This document shows, piece after piece, positions 33,471-42,282 of a stretch of 64,000 nucleotides of DNA. Position numbers and translations under genes: made by a program. Under the pieces are notes generated by a model. That model was given only the letters and a program-made list of their open reading frames with translations. It did no database searches and had not been told where the DNA came from. The stretch comes from Novosphingobium sediminicola (GTDB taxonomy: Bacteria; Pseudomonadota; Alphaproteobacteria; Sphingomonadales; Sphingomonadaceae): positions 44,887 to 108,886 of the forward strand of contig NZ_JACIDX010000018.1 in NCBI RefSeq assembly GCF_014196525.1, in the 5' to 3' direction. The first letter of the stretch is position 1. Every line of letters starts with the position of its first letter.

Positions 33471-34520
33471 TCAAAGGAAATGGCCCGAACGGTCCCTTTT
33501 GGTGGCCAGATAGCGCGCATTATGCGGATTGGCGGGCAAGGCATGGGCCACACGCTCGATCACATTGACGCCCACGGACTTAAGCGTTTCCACCTTGGCC
33601 GGATTGTTGGTCATCAACCTTATGCCATGCACGCCCAGCAATTCGAGCATCCGCGCCGCCACGGGAAAATCGCGCGCCTCATTGGGCAGGCCAAGCCGCT
33701 GGTTGGCATCCACCGTGTCAAAGCCCTGATCCTGAAGCTGATAGGCGCGCAGCTTGTTGACGAGGCCAATGCCCCGCCCTTCCTGACGCAGATAGAGCAG
33801 CACGCCCCAGCCGCCGTCATTGGCCTCATCCGCCATCGCCGCCAGCGCGGCGTCCAGTTGCGGCCCGCAATCGCATTTCAGACTGCCCAGCACATCGCCC
33901 GTCAGACATTCGGAATGGAGCCGCACCAGCGGCACCCGATCCGCGCTCTGCCGCCCCAGCACGAGGGCGACATGTTCGCGCAGATCATCGAGCGCACGGA
34001 AAGCGACGATTTCGGCGCTCTCGCACACCGAAACGGGCAGGCGCGCGCGGCTGGCGATGCTCAGATGGCGCGGGTCTTTCCAGTCCTCCAGATCGGCGGC
34101 GGACACCTCCTGCGCCTCCTCCACGCCCGTGGGATCGACGAGGAAGGCGGGCAGGACACCGGCCAGCCTGGCCAGCTCCATCGCGGCCACCGCGCTGTCA
34201 TGATCGGCAATCGGCTCGGCCAAAAACGGACCCTTGAGCGGGTTGGCCAGATCGAGCGCCGGATCGCCCATCGCACGGGCCAGCGCCAGATCGAACCCTT
34301 CGGCCCCGCGAATCAGCACCGGGCTTTCCGGCTCTGCCGCATCGCGCTGGTTGGCCAGTTTAAGCGTGGTGGCCCGCGCGGCGGAGATCAGCATCCGGCG
34401 CGCGGACACATCGGCGCCAAAGCCGGTTTCCGCCGGCAGCAACACCCAAGGCCCCACCCGCACCGCCCAGCCATGGCGCAGCGCGTCCAGCGCCCGCGCA
34501 ACCCGCCGCGTCGCGCTCAT
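33471..34520 (-). CDS. ribA: GTP cyclohydrolase II
   Basis: The 349-residue enzyme opens GTP to make the pyrimidine precursor of riboflavin. The C-terminal catalytic domain has the zinc ligands in CLTGDVLGSLKCDCGPQ and YLRQEGRGIGLVNKL, which holds catalytic and GTP-binding residues, then VGVHGIRLMTNNPAKV-type sequence near the end. About 140 N-terminal residues precede it and lack the acidic motif of DHBP synthase (RibB), so this is probably not a bifunctional RibBA. The ATG at 34520 overlaps the stop codon of xth (TAATG), so the two are coupled. Confidence 0.93.
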   Translation of the reverse strand: MSATRRVARALDALRHGWAVRVGPWVLLPAETGFGADVSARRMLISAARATTLKLANQRDAAEPESPVLIRGAEGFDLALARAMGDPALDLANPLKGPFLAEPIADHDSAVAAMELARLAGVLPAFLVDPTGVEEAQEVSAADLEDWKDPRHLSIASRARLPVSVCESAEIVAFRALDDLREHVALVLGRQSADRVPLVRLHSECLTGDVLGSLKCDCGPQLDAALAAMADEANDGGWGVLLYLRQEGRGIGLVNKLRAYQLQDQGFDTVDANQRLGLPNEARDFPVAARMLELLGVHGIRLMTNNPAKVETLKSVGVNVIERVAHALPANPHNARYLATKRDRSGHFL

Positions 34521-35308
34521 TACAGATCGAACTCGGTGATCAGCGGCACGTGGTCGGAGCATTGGGTCCAATCGCGCGCGTCCTCGAACACGCGGTGCGC
34601 GCGGGCCTGCGCAGCCACGCTGGGCGAACCCCAGATATGGTCGAGGCGGCGGCCCTTGTCATTCACGCGCCAGTCCTTGGCGCGGTAGGACCACCAGGAA
34701 TAATAACGCTCGGGCGCGGCGATCAACTGGCGGCCGATATCGACGAAATCATGCGCGGCCTGAAAACGGGCCAGCGTCTCGACCTCGATCGGCGTATGGC
34801 TGACCACCTTGAGCAGCGCCTTGTGGCTCCACACATCGCTTTCCAAGGGCGCGATGTTGAAATCGCCAAGGATGAGCGTGGGATCGGCAATCCGGCCCGC
34901 CCACTCGGTCATGCGGGCAAGAAAATCGAGCTTCTGCCCGAACTTGGGGTTGATCGTGCGGTCCGGTTCATCGCCGCCCGCCGGAATATAGACATTTTCG
35001 ACCACCACGCCGCTGTCGCTCAGCCGGACGCCGACATGGCGGGCCTCGCCATTGGCCTGCCAGTCATAGCGCGAGACTTCGGTAAAAGGGATGCGGGCAA
35101 CCGTTGCCACGCCGTGATAGCCCTTTTGCCCATGCACCGCCTGATAGGTGTAGCCCAGATCGGCAAAGGCCTGCGCGGGGAACAATTCCGCCACCGTCTT
35201 GATTTCCTGAAGGCACAGGACATCGGGCCCATGCTCTTTCAGATAGCGTTCGACCAGCGGCATACGCAGCCGCACCGAGTTGATGTTCCAAGTGGCGATA
35301 GAGATCAT
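34520..35308 (-). CDS. xth: Exodeoxyribonuclease III
   Basis: The 262-residue enzyme belongs to the Xth/AP-endonuclease family, which cleaves at abasic sites and removes 3' blocking groups. Visible active-site segments are ATWNINSVRLR (Asn), CLQEIK (metal-binding Glu), YIPAGGDEPDR, LGDFNIAP (Asp/Asn), a DHIWGS strand and the terminal CSDHVPL (Asp-His pair). Length matches the bacterial family. It starts the xth-ribA unit. The preceding 283-base gap holds the lolA terminator. Confidence 0.96.
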   Translation of the reverse strand: MISIATWNINSVRLRMPLVERYLKEHGPDVLCLQEIKTVAELFPAQAFADLGYTYQAVHGQKGYHGVATVARIPFTEVSRYDWQANGEARHVGVRLSDSGVVVENVYIPAGGDEPDRTINPKFGQKLDFLARMTEWAGRIADPTLILGDFNIAPLESDVWSHKALLKVVSHTPIEVETLARFQAAHDFVDIGRQLIAAPERYYSWWSYRAKDWRVNDKGRRLDHIWGSPSVAAQARAHRVFEDARDWTQCSDHVPLITEFDL

Positions 35309-35365
35309 GGCGCAGGGCTTTAGAACATCAGACGGAACCGAGGCAAAGGCTTAATGCCCGGTTGC

Positions 35366-35411
35366 GATAAAAAGAAAACCCTCGCTCCCCGGGGGCATGG
35401 GGAGCGAGGGT
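35366..35411 (-). terminator. Rho-independent terminator of lolA
   Basis: Perfect 13-bp arms (ACCCTCGCTCCCC at 35378-35390 and its complement at 35399-35411) surround an 8-base loop. On the minus strand the stem runs into a T-rich tract (complement of 35366-35377), which fits a terminator for the minus-strand lolA. The rest of the 35309-35591 gap shows no gene. Confidence 0.8.
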
Positions 35412-35591
35412 CCGTGTGTGCGTTCGTCACGCTGACAGGCGGATCTCATTGAGAGGGGTGGGCAACAGGGGGGAAAACCCACCGGCTCGTCCGTCTTGTC
35501 GAAAACCGGTATAGGCCCGCTTGCCTTGCTGCCCTATGAACGAGATCGCCAGCATTGTCGCAGATTGTCACAACAATGAAATTTAAGCGTA

Positions 35592-36281
35592 TCAGCGGCG
35601 GGAATTGGGCCTGATGTCGAGATATTTGAATAGGTCGTCGCCCAGATCCACGCCATATTGATGACCTGACAGGATAATCGTGGTCCGCCGATTCTGAGCG
35701 TCCATCGTCTGCCAGCCCACCAGCTCCAGCCCGCCCGGCACACCGGCCTTATGGGCAAAGCTGAGCGTCATCACGCCATATTCGGGGTGCATGCGGTCGG
35801 TCACGCGGATATTGGTGACATTGGGATCGAGGCTGGGCATCAGCGTGCCATATTGCGCCACGTCCTTGGCCGGGTTCAGCAGCGCGCCCATCGGGCTCTT
35901 GCCGATCGGCCAGCGCTGGGTCTGCTTGACCTCCGAATCGACAATGGTCAGCGCCTTGCCGTCCGAAATGATCAGCACCGGATAGCCGCGCTGATATTGG
36001 AAGCGGATCTTGCCGGGCCGTTTCAGGCTCAGCACGCCGGTCACCTGCTGGCCGGTGGAATCGGACCGCTGCACGAAATTGGCGCGCAGCGTCTCGATCC
36101 CGCGCAGGGCGGCAACGGCCTGATCGACCTGCGCCGAGCCATTGGCCCCGGCATTGGCCATCGCGGGGGTTGGGGCCACAAGCGAAAGGGCCGCCGGTCC
36201 CGCAACCAGCAGCCCCATGGCCAGGCACAGCATCTTGCGACGCGGCGCCAAGTGATTCGATAAGATCTGAGCTTTGTTCAT
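35592..36281 (-). CDS. lolA: Outer-membrane lipoprotein carrier protein LolA
   Basis: The 229-residue periplasmic chaperone carries lipoproteins from the LolCDE exporter to the outer membrane. A long N-terminal signal region with KMLCLAMGLLVAGPAALS and cleavage near PAMA-NA is followed by the LolA fold: LRANFVQRSDSTGQQVTGVL, LKRPGKIRFQY, and PVLIISDGKALTIVD. These are typical of alphaproteobacterial LolA. An internal ATG at residue 17 would leave a more standard signal peptide. The gene is monocistronic and ends at a strong terminator. Confidence 0.9.
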   Translation of the reverse strand: MNKAQILSNHLAPRRKMLCLAMGLLVAGPAALSLVAPTPAMANAGANGSAQVDQAVAALRGIETLRANFVQRSDSTGQQVTGVLSLKRPGKIRFQYQRGYPVLIISDGKALTIVDSEVKQTQRWPIGKSPMGALLNPAKDVAQYGTLMPSLDPNVTNIRVTDRMHPEYGVMTLSFAHKAGVPGGLELVGWQTMDAQNRRTTIILSGHQYGVDLGDDLFKYLDIRPNSRR

Positions 36282-36339
36282 GCCCGCACTTATAGCGAGG
36301 CCGGCTTGAACCGCCCGTGAATCTTATATCGCTCGAATC

Positions 36340-36507
36340 TTACTTGATCTTGGCTTCCTTGAATTCCACGTGCTTGCGGGCAACGGGATCATACTTGCGG
36401 AAGCTGAACTTTTCCGTGGTGTTGCGCGGGTTCTTCTTGGTCACATAGAAGAAGCCGGTGTTGGCGCTGGAAACCAGACGGATCTTGACGGTTGCGGGCT
36501 TTGCCAT
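36340..36507 (-). CDS. rpmG: 50S ribosomal protein L33
   Basis: A short frame of 55 residues, beginning MAKPATVKIRLVSSANTGFF and continuing YVTKKNPRNTTEKFSFRKYD, ends in EFKEAKIK. This is the complete L33 of the cysteine-free, zinc-independent type, with TGFFYVTKKN as the hallmark. AGGAAAG lies a few bases before the ATG. The gene stands alone between lolA and a small membrane protein. Confidence 0.95.
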   Translation of the reverse strand: MAKPATVKIRLVSSANTGFFYVTKKNPRNTTEKFSFRKYDPVARKHVEFKEAKIK

Positions 36508-36666
36508 GACACTTTCCTAATTGTTCCAGACCCGGTCCTTGCATCGCTGAAACAGCGGCGCGCCAACCAGGGCAAAATTCACATGAGCCAAGCGGCACCT
36601 TATGCGCCGCCCAACAAGAGGGTGGCCCCATGCTTTAGCCGGGGCGCAGAGTCAAGCGCGACTTGC

Positions 36667-36945
36667 CTATCGGCGCTTGTAATATTTGGCGTGAACCGGC
36701 CGAAGCAGCGCCGAGGCGACATGAATCAGCACAACCAGCCCTGCGGCCCCTGCGGCGGCAAAGGCGGCATAGGTGGGGTCGAGCCCCTGCAACAGCGCGC
36801 CGGAGCCCATGGCCCCCACCACAAAGGCCCCAATCAGGCCAAAACCCATATCGGCCAGCCGGGTGATCAAACCCACGCGGCGCAGCAAGGCTCCGGTCAA
36901 CAGGCCGACAACAGCACCGATCAGCAAAAGGGCAAGCAGGGTCAT
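36667..36945 (-). CDS. Small three-helix membrane protein, GlsB/YeaQ-like
   Basis: This 92-residue protein has three predicted membrane segments: residues about 2-20 (LLALLLIGAVVGLLTGALL), 33-52 (GFGLIGAFVVGAMGSGALL) and 60-80. It ends in a basic tail, KYYKRR. The glycine-rich helices and length resemble the GlsB/YeaQ/YmgE stress-associated membrane family, though no unique motif proves this. AAAGGA lies about 8 bases before the ATG. It sits between uppP and rpmG with no clear operon partner. Confidence 0.65.
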   Translation of the reverse strand: MTLLALLLIGAVVGLLTGALLRRVGLITRLADMGFGLIGAFVVGAMGSGALLQGLDPTYAAFAAAGAAGLVVLIHVASALLRPVHAKYYKRR

Positions 36946-37013
36946 CGCGCGAATCCTTTCCGGCTCAGGATACTACAAACCTGCTGAAACACTTATGCGT
37001 CTTTTTGTCAGTT

Positions 37014-37037
37014 GGGAAATCGCATCCACGATTTCCC
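37014..37037. repeat. Hairpin downstream of uppP
   Basis: GGGAAATCG (37014-37022) pairs with CGATTTCCC (37029-37037) around a 6-base loop, 13 bases beyond the uppP stop. The stem is followed by A-rich rather than T-rich sequence on the minus strand, so intrinsic termination is doubtful. Confidence 0.45.
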
Positions 37038-37049
37038 CCGGCACCAACA

Positions 37050-37865
37050 TCACCCCACATGACCCAGCGCATAGATCGCCACCGCGCCCGCGATGATGCG
37101 ATAGATCGCAAAAGGCGTAAAACCACGGCGGCTGATATAGGTGACAAAACCCTTGATGACGGCCAGCGCCACCACAAAGGACACGCCAAAGCCCACCGCG
37201 ATCTCGGTAAAGCCCACAGCCGAGGTTCCGGCGGCCAGTTCATGGCGATGGCTGGCCAATTGCAGCACGGTCGCGCCCAGCATGGTGGGAATGGCAAGGA
37301 AGAAGCTGAATTCGGCCGCCGTCGAACGGTTGATGCCCATGCACAGCGCGCCCATGATCGTCGCGCCCGAACGCGACACGCCCGGCACCATGGCCAGACA
37401 TTGCATCAGCCCCACGCCAAAGCACTTGGACACCGGCAATTGGCCGATGCCGACATAATCGCCGCCCTTGGCAAAGCGTTCGATGGCGATGATCGCCACG
37501 CCGCCCACCACCAGCGCCCATGCCACCACCAGCGGGCTTTCGAGCAGGATGTCGATCTTCTTCTTGAAGATCAGCCCCAGCACCACCGCCGGGATAAAGG
37601 CCACCAGCAGGTTGATGACGAACTGGATCGCGGTCTTTTCGCCGCGAATCAGCCCCAGACCCACCGCCCAGAACGTGCGCCAATACAGCACCACCACGGC
37701 CAGAATCGCGCCCAGCTGGATCACGATGTTGAACACCGACCATTGCGCATCGTCATAGCCGAACAGCTTGGCGGCAAGGATCAGGTGGCCCGTGGAGGAC
37801 ACAGGCAGAAATTCCGTCAGACCTTCGACAATGCCGAGCAGGATGGCGGTGACTAGCAAGGGCAT
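37050..37865 (-). CDS. uppP: Undecaprenyl-diphosphate phosphatase
   Basis: The 271-residue membrane enzyme recycles undecaprenyl-PP to the monophosphate lipid carrier for peptidoglycan and O-antigen synthesis. Diagnostic segments are GIVEGLTEFLPVSSTGHLILA near the N-terminus and VPGVSRSGATIMGAL in the middle, which hold the catalytic Glu, Ser and Arg residues. Eight hydrophobic segments are visible. It is 34 bases downstream of the ABC exporter gene and probably co-transcribed with it. It is the BacA type linked to bacitracin tolerance. Confidence 0.96.
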   Translation of the reverse strand: MPLLVTAILLGIVEGLTEFLPVSSTGHLILAAKLFGYDDAQWSVFNIVIQLGAILAVVVLYWRTFWAVGLGLIRGEKTAIQFVINLLVAFIPAVVLGLIFKKKIDILLESPLVVAWALVVGGVAIIAIERFAKGGDYVGIGQLPVSKCFGVGLMQCLAMVPGVSRSGATIMGALCMGINRSTAAEFSFFLAIPTMLGATVLQLASHRHELAAGTSAVGFTEIAVGFGVSFVVALAVIKGFVTYISRRGFTPFAIYRIIAGAVAIYALGHVG

Positions 37866-37899
37866 GAGATGTCCTTAAAATTCGCGAGAGAGGAGGAAA

Positions 37900-39762
37900 T
37901 TACGCTTCGCCTGCAAAGGCGCGTTCGTCAAATTGCAAACTTGCAAGGCGGGCATAAAGTCCGCCCGCCTGCGTCAGTTCCTCGTGGCGGCCCAGCTCGA
38001 CGATGCGCCCGCCCTCCATCACCACGATGCGGTCGGCCTGACGCACGGTGGCCAGACGATGGGCGATGACCAGGGTGGTGCGGCCCTGCATCAGATGGTC
38101 GAGCGCATCCTGCACCAGACGCTCGCTTTCGGCGTCCAGAGCCGATGTGGCCTCGTCCAGCAACAGGATCGGCGCATCGCGCAGCACCGCGCGGGCAATG
38201 GCAATCCGCTGACGCTGGCCGCCCGACAGGCGCGCACCGTTTTCGCCAAGGAACGTGTCCAGCCCCTCCGGCAGATCGCGCAGGAAGGTCTCGGCATTGG
38301 CCGCGCGGGCAGCCTCCCAGATCGCTTCGTCAGACGCGCCCCAATTGCCATAGCGCAGATTGTCGCGCGCGCTGGCGGCAAACAACACGCCTTCCTGCGG
38401 CACAAGCGCCATGCGCTGGCGGATTTCCGCCGGATCGGCGCCGGTCAAGGGCACGCCATCCAGCTTGATCGCCCCGCCCTGCGGATCATAGAACCGTTCG
38501 GCCAGTTGGAAGATTGTCGATTTGCCAGCCCCGGAAGGGCCGACAATCGCCACCGTCTCGCCCGGCTCGACCTTGAGATCGAAATTGGCCAGCGCCGCCA
38601 CTTCAGGGCGGGTGGGATAGCGGAAGGTCACATTCTCAAAACTGATCTGGCCGCGCGCAGGGCTCGGCAGTGCAATCGGCTTGGCAGGCGGCGCAATCGC
38701 CGGGCGTTCATTCAGCAATTCCGACAGGCGGCTCGCAGCCCCCGCCGCACGCACCAGATCGCCATACACCTCGGTCAGCGAGCCAAAGGCCCCCGCCACC
38801 AGCGCGCCGGTCAGCACGAATTGGGCGATGATCCCGCCCGAAATCTCGCCGCTGGCCACGCCCGCCGCCCCGCGCCACATCAGCAGCACCAGCGAACCCA
38901 GCACCAACAGCGTCACCACGCTGGTCATGGTCGAGCGGATCTTGATCCGGCGCAGCGCCGTGCCAAAGCTGCGCTCAACGGCGGCGGCGAACCGGTCGCT
39001 CTCGCGCACTTCCTGATTAAACGCCTGCACGATGCGCGCCGCACCCAGCACCTCGGTCACCATCGCGCCGATGTCGGCGATGCGGTCCTGGCTGGATCGC
39101 GATTCGCGGCGCAGGCGGCGGCCAAACCACACGATCGGCCCCACCACCACCGGAATGGCGATCACCAGCATCCCGGTCAGCTTGGGCGCGAGGAAGAAAA
39201 GGATCGCAATGCCGACAATCGCCGTGATCGCATTGCGCAGCGCCACCGACACCGTCGTGCCCACCACCTGTTCGATCAGCGCGGTATCGGCGGTCATGCG
39301 GCTGGAAATTTCCTTGGGGCTGTTTTCCTCAAAGAAGCTGGGGGGCTGGCGCAGCAGGTTGCGCTGAACCGCGAGGCGCACATCGGCCACCACGCGCTCG
39401 CCCAGCCACGAGACGTTGAAGAAGCGCACCGCCGTGCCGATGGCCAGCACCACCACCATGGCCAGCAGGGTTTCAAACCAGCGGTCGATGGTGGCCGGAT
39501 CGCTGCCGCGCGAAAAGCCCTTGTCCACCACCTGCCGGAAGCCCCAGGGCACGCTGGCCGTGGTGGCCGAGGTGACGATCAGCGCCGCCCCCGCCATCGC
39601 CAGCCGCCCCGGATAGGCCACCGCCGCGCGCCACACCATGCGCAGCGGGCCCAGATCCTTCGACGGCTTGGGGGAAACGGCCTCCTCGCCAGAAGCGCCA
39701 TCTGGCGCGCCAGATGCCATGGGGGCGGGGGAAACGGGGGCTTCAGCTTGGCTCGCAGACAT
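37900..39762 (-). CDS. ABC exporter, fused membrane and ATPase domains (MsbA-like)
   Basis: The product is about 620 residues. A proline/alanine-rich N-terminal tail precedes a six-helix exporter domain (residues about 45-340). The nucleotide-binding domain has Walker A GPSGAGKS, a Q-loop in VPQEGVLF, signature LSGGQRQR, Walker B ILLLDEATSALD and H-loop IAHRLATV. Half-transporters of this type work as homodimers and export lipids or hydrophobic compounds. Linkage to uppP fits an envelope role, but the substrate is unknown. The ATG at 39762 is used; an in-frame start 21 codons upstream adds no family sequence. Confidence 0.87.
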   Translation of the reverse strand: MSASQAEAPVSPAPMASGAPDGASGEEAVSPKPSKDLGPLRMVWRAAVAYPGRLAMAGAALIVTSATTASVPWGFRQVVDKGFSRGSDPATIDRWFETLLAMVVVLAIGTAVRFFNVSWLGERVVADVRLAVQRNLLRQPPSFFEENSPKEISSRMTADTALIEQVVGTTVSVALRNAITAIVGIAILFFLAPKLTGMLVIAIPVVVGPIVWFGRRLRRESRSSQDRIADIGAMVTEVLGAARIVQAFNQEVRESDRFAAAVERSFGTALRRIKIRSTMTSVVTLLVLGSLVLLMWRGAAGVASGEISGGIIAQFVLTGALVAGAFGSLTEVYGDLVRAAGAASRLSELLNERPAIAPPAKPIALPSPARGQISFENVTFRYPTRPEVAALANFDLKVEPGETVAIVGPSGAGKSTIFQLAERFYDPQGGAIKLDGVPLTGADPAEIRQRMALVPQEGVLFAASARDNLRYGNWGASDEAIWEAARAANAETFLRDLPEGLDTFLGENGARLSGGQRQRIAIARAVLRDAPILLLDEATSALDAESERLVQDALDHLMQGRTTLVIAHRLATVRQADRIVVMEGGRIVELGRHEELTQAGGLYARLASLQFDERAFAGEA

Positions 39763-39962
39763 GGGCCAGCGCCCTATAGGATTTTTAGGCGGTTTGGAAC
39801 CGGGCAAGCGAAGAATGGTTAGCAAGAAGAGGCCGTCATATTGCTCCGACTACTGAATAGTAAGCCATGGTCGGATTGCAACATTGAAGGAATATGGCGA
39901 TATGTATGACAACAAGACGTTGGCGTATTCCCCCTCTATGACGCCGCGCAAAGGATAAGTTG

Positions 39963-41189
39963 ATGTTATACAACGCTTATGAAATGCAACGCAGCCTTCT
40001 TTCAGGCGCCAGCGCCTGGGCCTCGGTGATGGCCGAAACGTTGACGAATCCGGCCAATCCGATGGCGGCGCTGGGTCTGGGACAGGTGATGGCGTCGGCT
40101 TTGGATGTTTTTTCCCACGCCGCCATGCCGCGGGGCAAACCCAATTTCGACATTGAGACCGTGACCGTCGATGGCGTCTCGCATGGCGTGACCGAGGCCA
40201 TTGTGCAGCACCGCCCCTTTGGCAATCTCCTGCGCTTCAGCCATGACGGCCTGCCCGCCGATGCGCCCAAACTGCTGATCGTCGCGCCGATGAGCGGGCA
40301 CTATGCCACGCTGCTGCGCGGGACGGTGGCGCGGATGATGGAACGCGCGGTGGTTTACATCACCGACTGGGCCGATGCGAAGATGGTGCCGATGGAGGCC
40401 GGGCGCTTCGATCTGGACGATTATATCGACTATCTGATCGGCTATCTCGAATTCATCGGTCCGAACACCCATATGCTGGCCGTGTGCCAGCCCTCGGTGC
40501 CCGCCTATGCGGCAACGGCAATCATGGGCGCCAACAAGCACCCCTGCCGCCCGCTGAGCTTGACCTTGATGGGCGGCCCGGTGGACACGCGCGAGGCGCC
40601 CACCAGCGTCAATGACGTGGCCGTCACCCGGCCGCTCAGCTGGTTCGAGCATCATGTGATTGCGCAGGTTCCGCTGCATTACCCCGGCGCGGGGCGCAAG
40701 GTTTACCCCGGCTTCCTGCAGCTGGCCGGGTTCATCAGCATGAACCTGCATTCGCACATGATGAGCCATTGGCAGATGTTCAAGCATCTGGTCGAAGGCG
40801 ATGGCGACAGCGCGGATTCGACCAAGGGTTTCTATGAGGAATATCGCAGCGTTTGCGACATGACCTCGGATTTCTATCTGCAGACCATCGAGCATGTGTT
40901 CCAGAAGCATTCGCTGCCCAAGGGCGAATTTGTCCATCGCGGCAAGCCGATCGATCTGGGCGCGATCACCGACACCGCGCTGCTGGCGGTCGAGGGCGAG
41001 CGCGACGACATTTCCGGCATCGGCCAGACTCGCGCCGCGCTGACGCTGGCGCATAACCTGCCCGAGGCCAACAAGCGCTATCTGCTGGCCGAAAGCGTGG
41101 GCCATTACGGCATATTTAACGGCAGCAAATGGCGTGGAAGAATTGCTCCGGTGGTCGAGGAATGGATGGCCGCGCACGCATCGCGTTGA
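39963..41189 (+). CDS. phaZ: Intracellular polyhydroxyalkanoate depolymerase
   Basis: The 408-residue alpha/beta-hydrolase degrades stored PHB/PHA granules. It starts MLYNAYEMQRSLLSGASAWA, the usual N-terminus of the PhaZ1-type cytoplasmic depolymerases. LLIVAPMSGHYATLLRGTV and VYITDWADAKMVP match the family, and the nucleophile is the Cys in LAVCQPSVP, which replaces serine in this class. The ATG at 39963 follows AAGGA by 7 bases. The gene stands alone and implies that the organism makes PHA, though no synthase lies in the window. Confidence 0.92.
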   Translation: MLYNAYEMQRSLLSGASAWASVMAETLTNPANPMAALGLGQVMASALDVFSHAAMPRGKPNFDIETVTVDGVSHGVTEAIVQHRPFGNLLRFSHDGLPADAPKLLIVAPMSGHYATLLRGTVARMMERAVVYITDWADAKMVPMEAGRFDLDDYIDYLIGYLEFIGPNTHMLAVCQPSVPAYAATAIMGANKHPCRPLSLTLMGGPVDTREAPTSVNDVAVTRPLSWFEHHVIAQVPLHYPGAGRKVYPGFLQLAGFISMNLHSHMMSHWQMFKHLVEGDGDSADSTKGFYEEYRSVCDMTSDFYLQTIEHVFQKHSLPKGEFVHRGKPIDLGAITDTALLAVEGERDDISGIGQTRAALTLAHNLPEANKRYLLAESVGHYGIFNGSKWRGRIAPVVEEWMAAHASR

Positions 41190-41319
41190 TTCGACACCAT
41201 TCCAAGTAAAAAGGCCCGTGTTACGATTCGGCACAGTAAAAATGCGGGATGGTTAACGAGTCTACACCAGTAAATACACCCATGATAGCCACGTCCTCAC
41301 CTAAGAACAGGAGAGTGAC

Positions 41320-42282
41320 GTGGCTGTTTCCTTGGCAATGGGCGGCACCAGCATCGCCGCGAAAGAATTAAAACCCAATCCGGGCCTTGTGCTCAAAGCC
41401 ATTGCCAGCGTGCCTTGGGGCGAGCGCACCTTGCTGCGTTTTTACAAGCGCGTGTACAACCGCTTCTTTCCGCGCAGCCGCGCCACCACCGTGTTTGGCG
41501 CCAGTTTCGATTGCGAGGCGGGCGATCTCATTCAGGCCAGCATCCTGCATTTCGGCTTGTGGGAACCGCATATGACGGCGCTGATGAAACATCTGATCGA
41601 GCCGGGGACGGTGATCGTCGATATTGGCGCGAATATCGGCTATTATACGTTGATGTTCAGCCAGTTGGCCGGACCTGACGGGCGGGTGATCGCGGTCGAG
41701 GCGCTGCCGCGTCTGGCCGAATATGGGCGGGCCAACAGCGCCCGCAACGGTGCCACCAATGTGGATGTGCGCGGCTGCGCCGTGGCCGCGCAGGCGGGCG
41801 AGCTGACCATTTACGAAGGACCGCAAAGCAACATCGGCATGACCAGCCTGTTGCCCGGCGCGCATCGCACCGGCGGGGCCAAGGTCCGGGCCATGCCGCT
41901 CGATCAGGTGCTGAGCGCGCAGGAATGCGCCGATTGCTCGTTCATCAAGATCGACATCGAGGGCGCCGAAGTGCCGGTGCTGAACCAGTTCCTCGACCAG
42001 ATCGACCGCTTTTCCCGCCGCCCGACGCTGGCGGTCGAGGCCACGCCGGCCGAGGATGGCGCATGGCCCGCGCTCTTCGACCGCTTCGTGGCCGCCGGTT
42101 ATGTGCCGATCCGCATGTTCAACAGCTATGACTGGCTCGACGCGCTGCATTACGAGGACAAGCCGCTGGAAATCGTCCACAGCCTGCCGCGCGAACAGAG
42201 CGACCTGTTGATGGTTCACCCCGACAATGCGCGGGCCTTTGCCACGGCCATGGATCTGGTGCTGGGCCGCTCAGGCCGCTAA
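41320..42282 (+). CDS. FkbM-family SAM-dependent methyltransferase
   Basis: The 320-residue protein contains the FkbM motif I, VIVDIGANIGYYTLMFSQL (near residue 105), followed by VIAVEALPR and the later FIKIDIEGAEVPVL. These mark the SAM-binding fold and the conserved acidic pocket. Family members O-methylate sugars or hydroxy groups. Being next to an acyltransferase and a glycan ligase, it probably methylates a cell-surface polysaccharide. The start is a GTG at 41320 with GGAGAG just upstream. It converges on, and overlaps by 12 bases, the acyltransferase gene. Confidence 0.88.
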   Translation: MAVSLAMGGTSIAAKELKPNPGLVLKAIASVPWGERTLLRFYKRVYNRFFPRSRATTVFGASFDCEAGDLIQASILHFGLWEPHMTALMKHLIEPGTVIVDIGANIGYYTLMFSQLAGPDGRVIAVEALPRLAEYGRANSARNGATNVDVRGCAVAAQAGELTIYEGPQSNIGMTSLLPGAHRTGGAKVRAMPLDQVLSAQECADCSFIKIDIEGAEVPVLNQFLDQIDRFSRRPTLAVEATPAEDGAWPALFDRFVAAGYVPIRMFNSYDWLDALHYEDKPLEIVHSLPREQSDLLMVHPDNARAFATAMDLVLGRSGR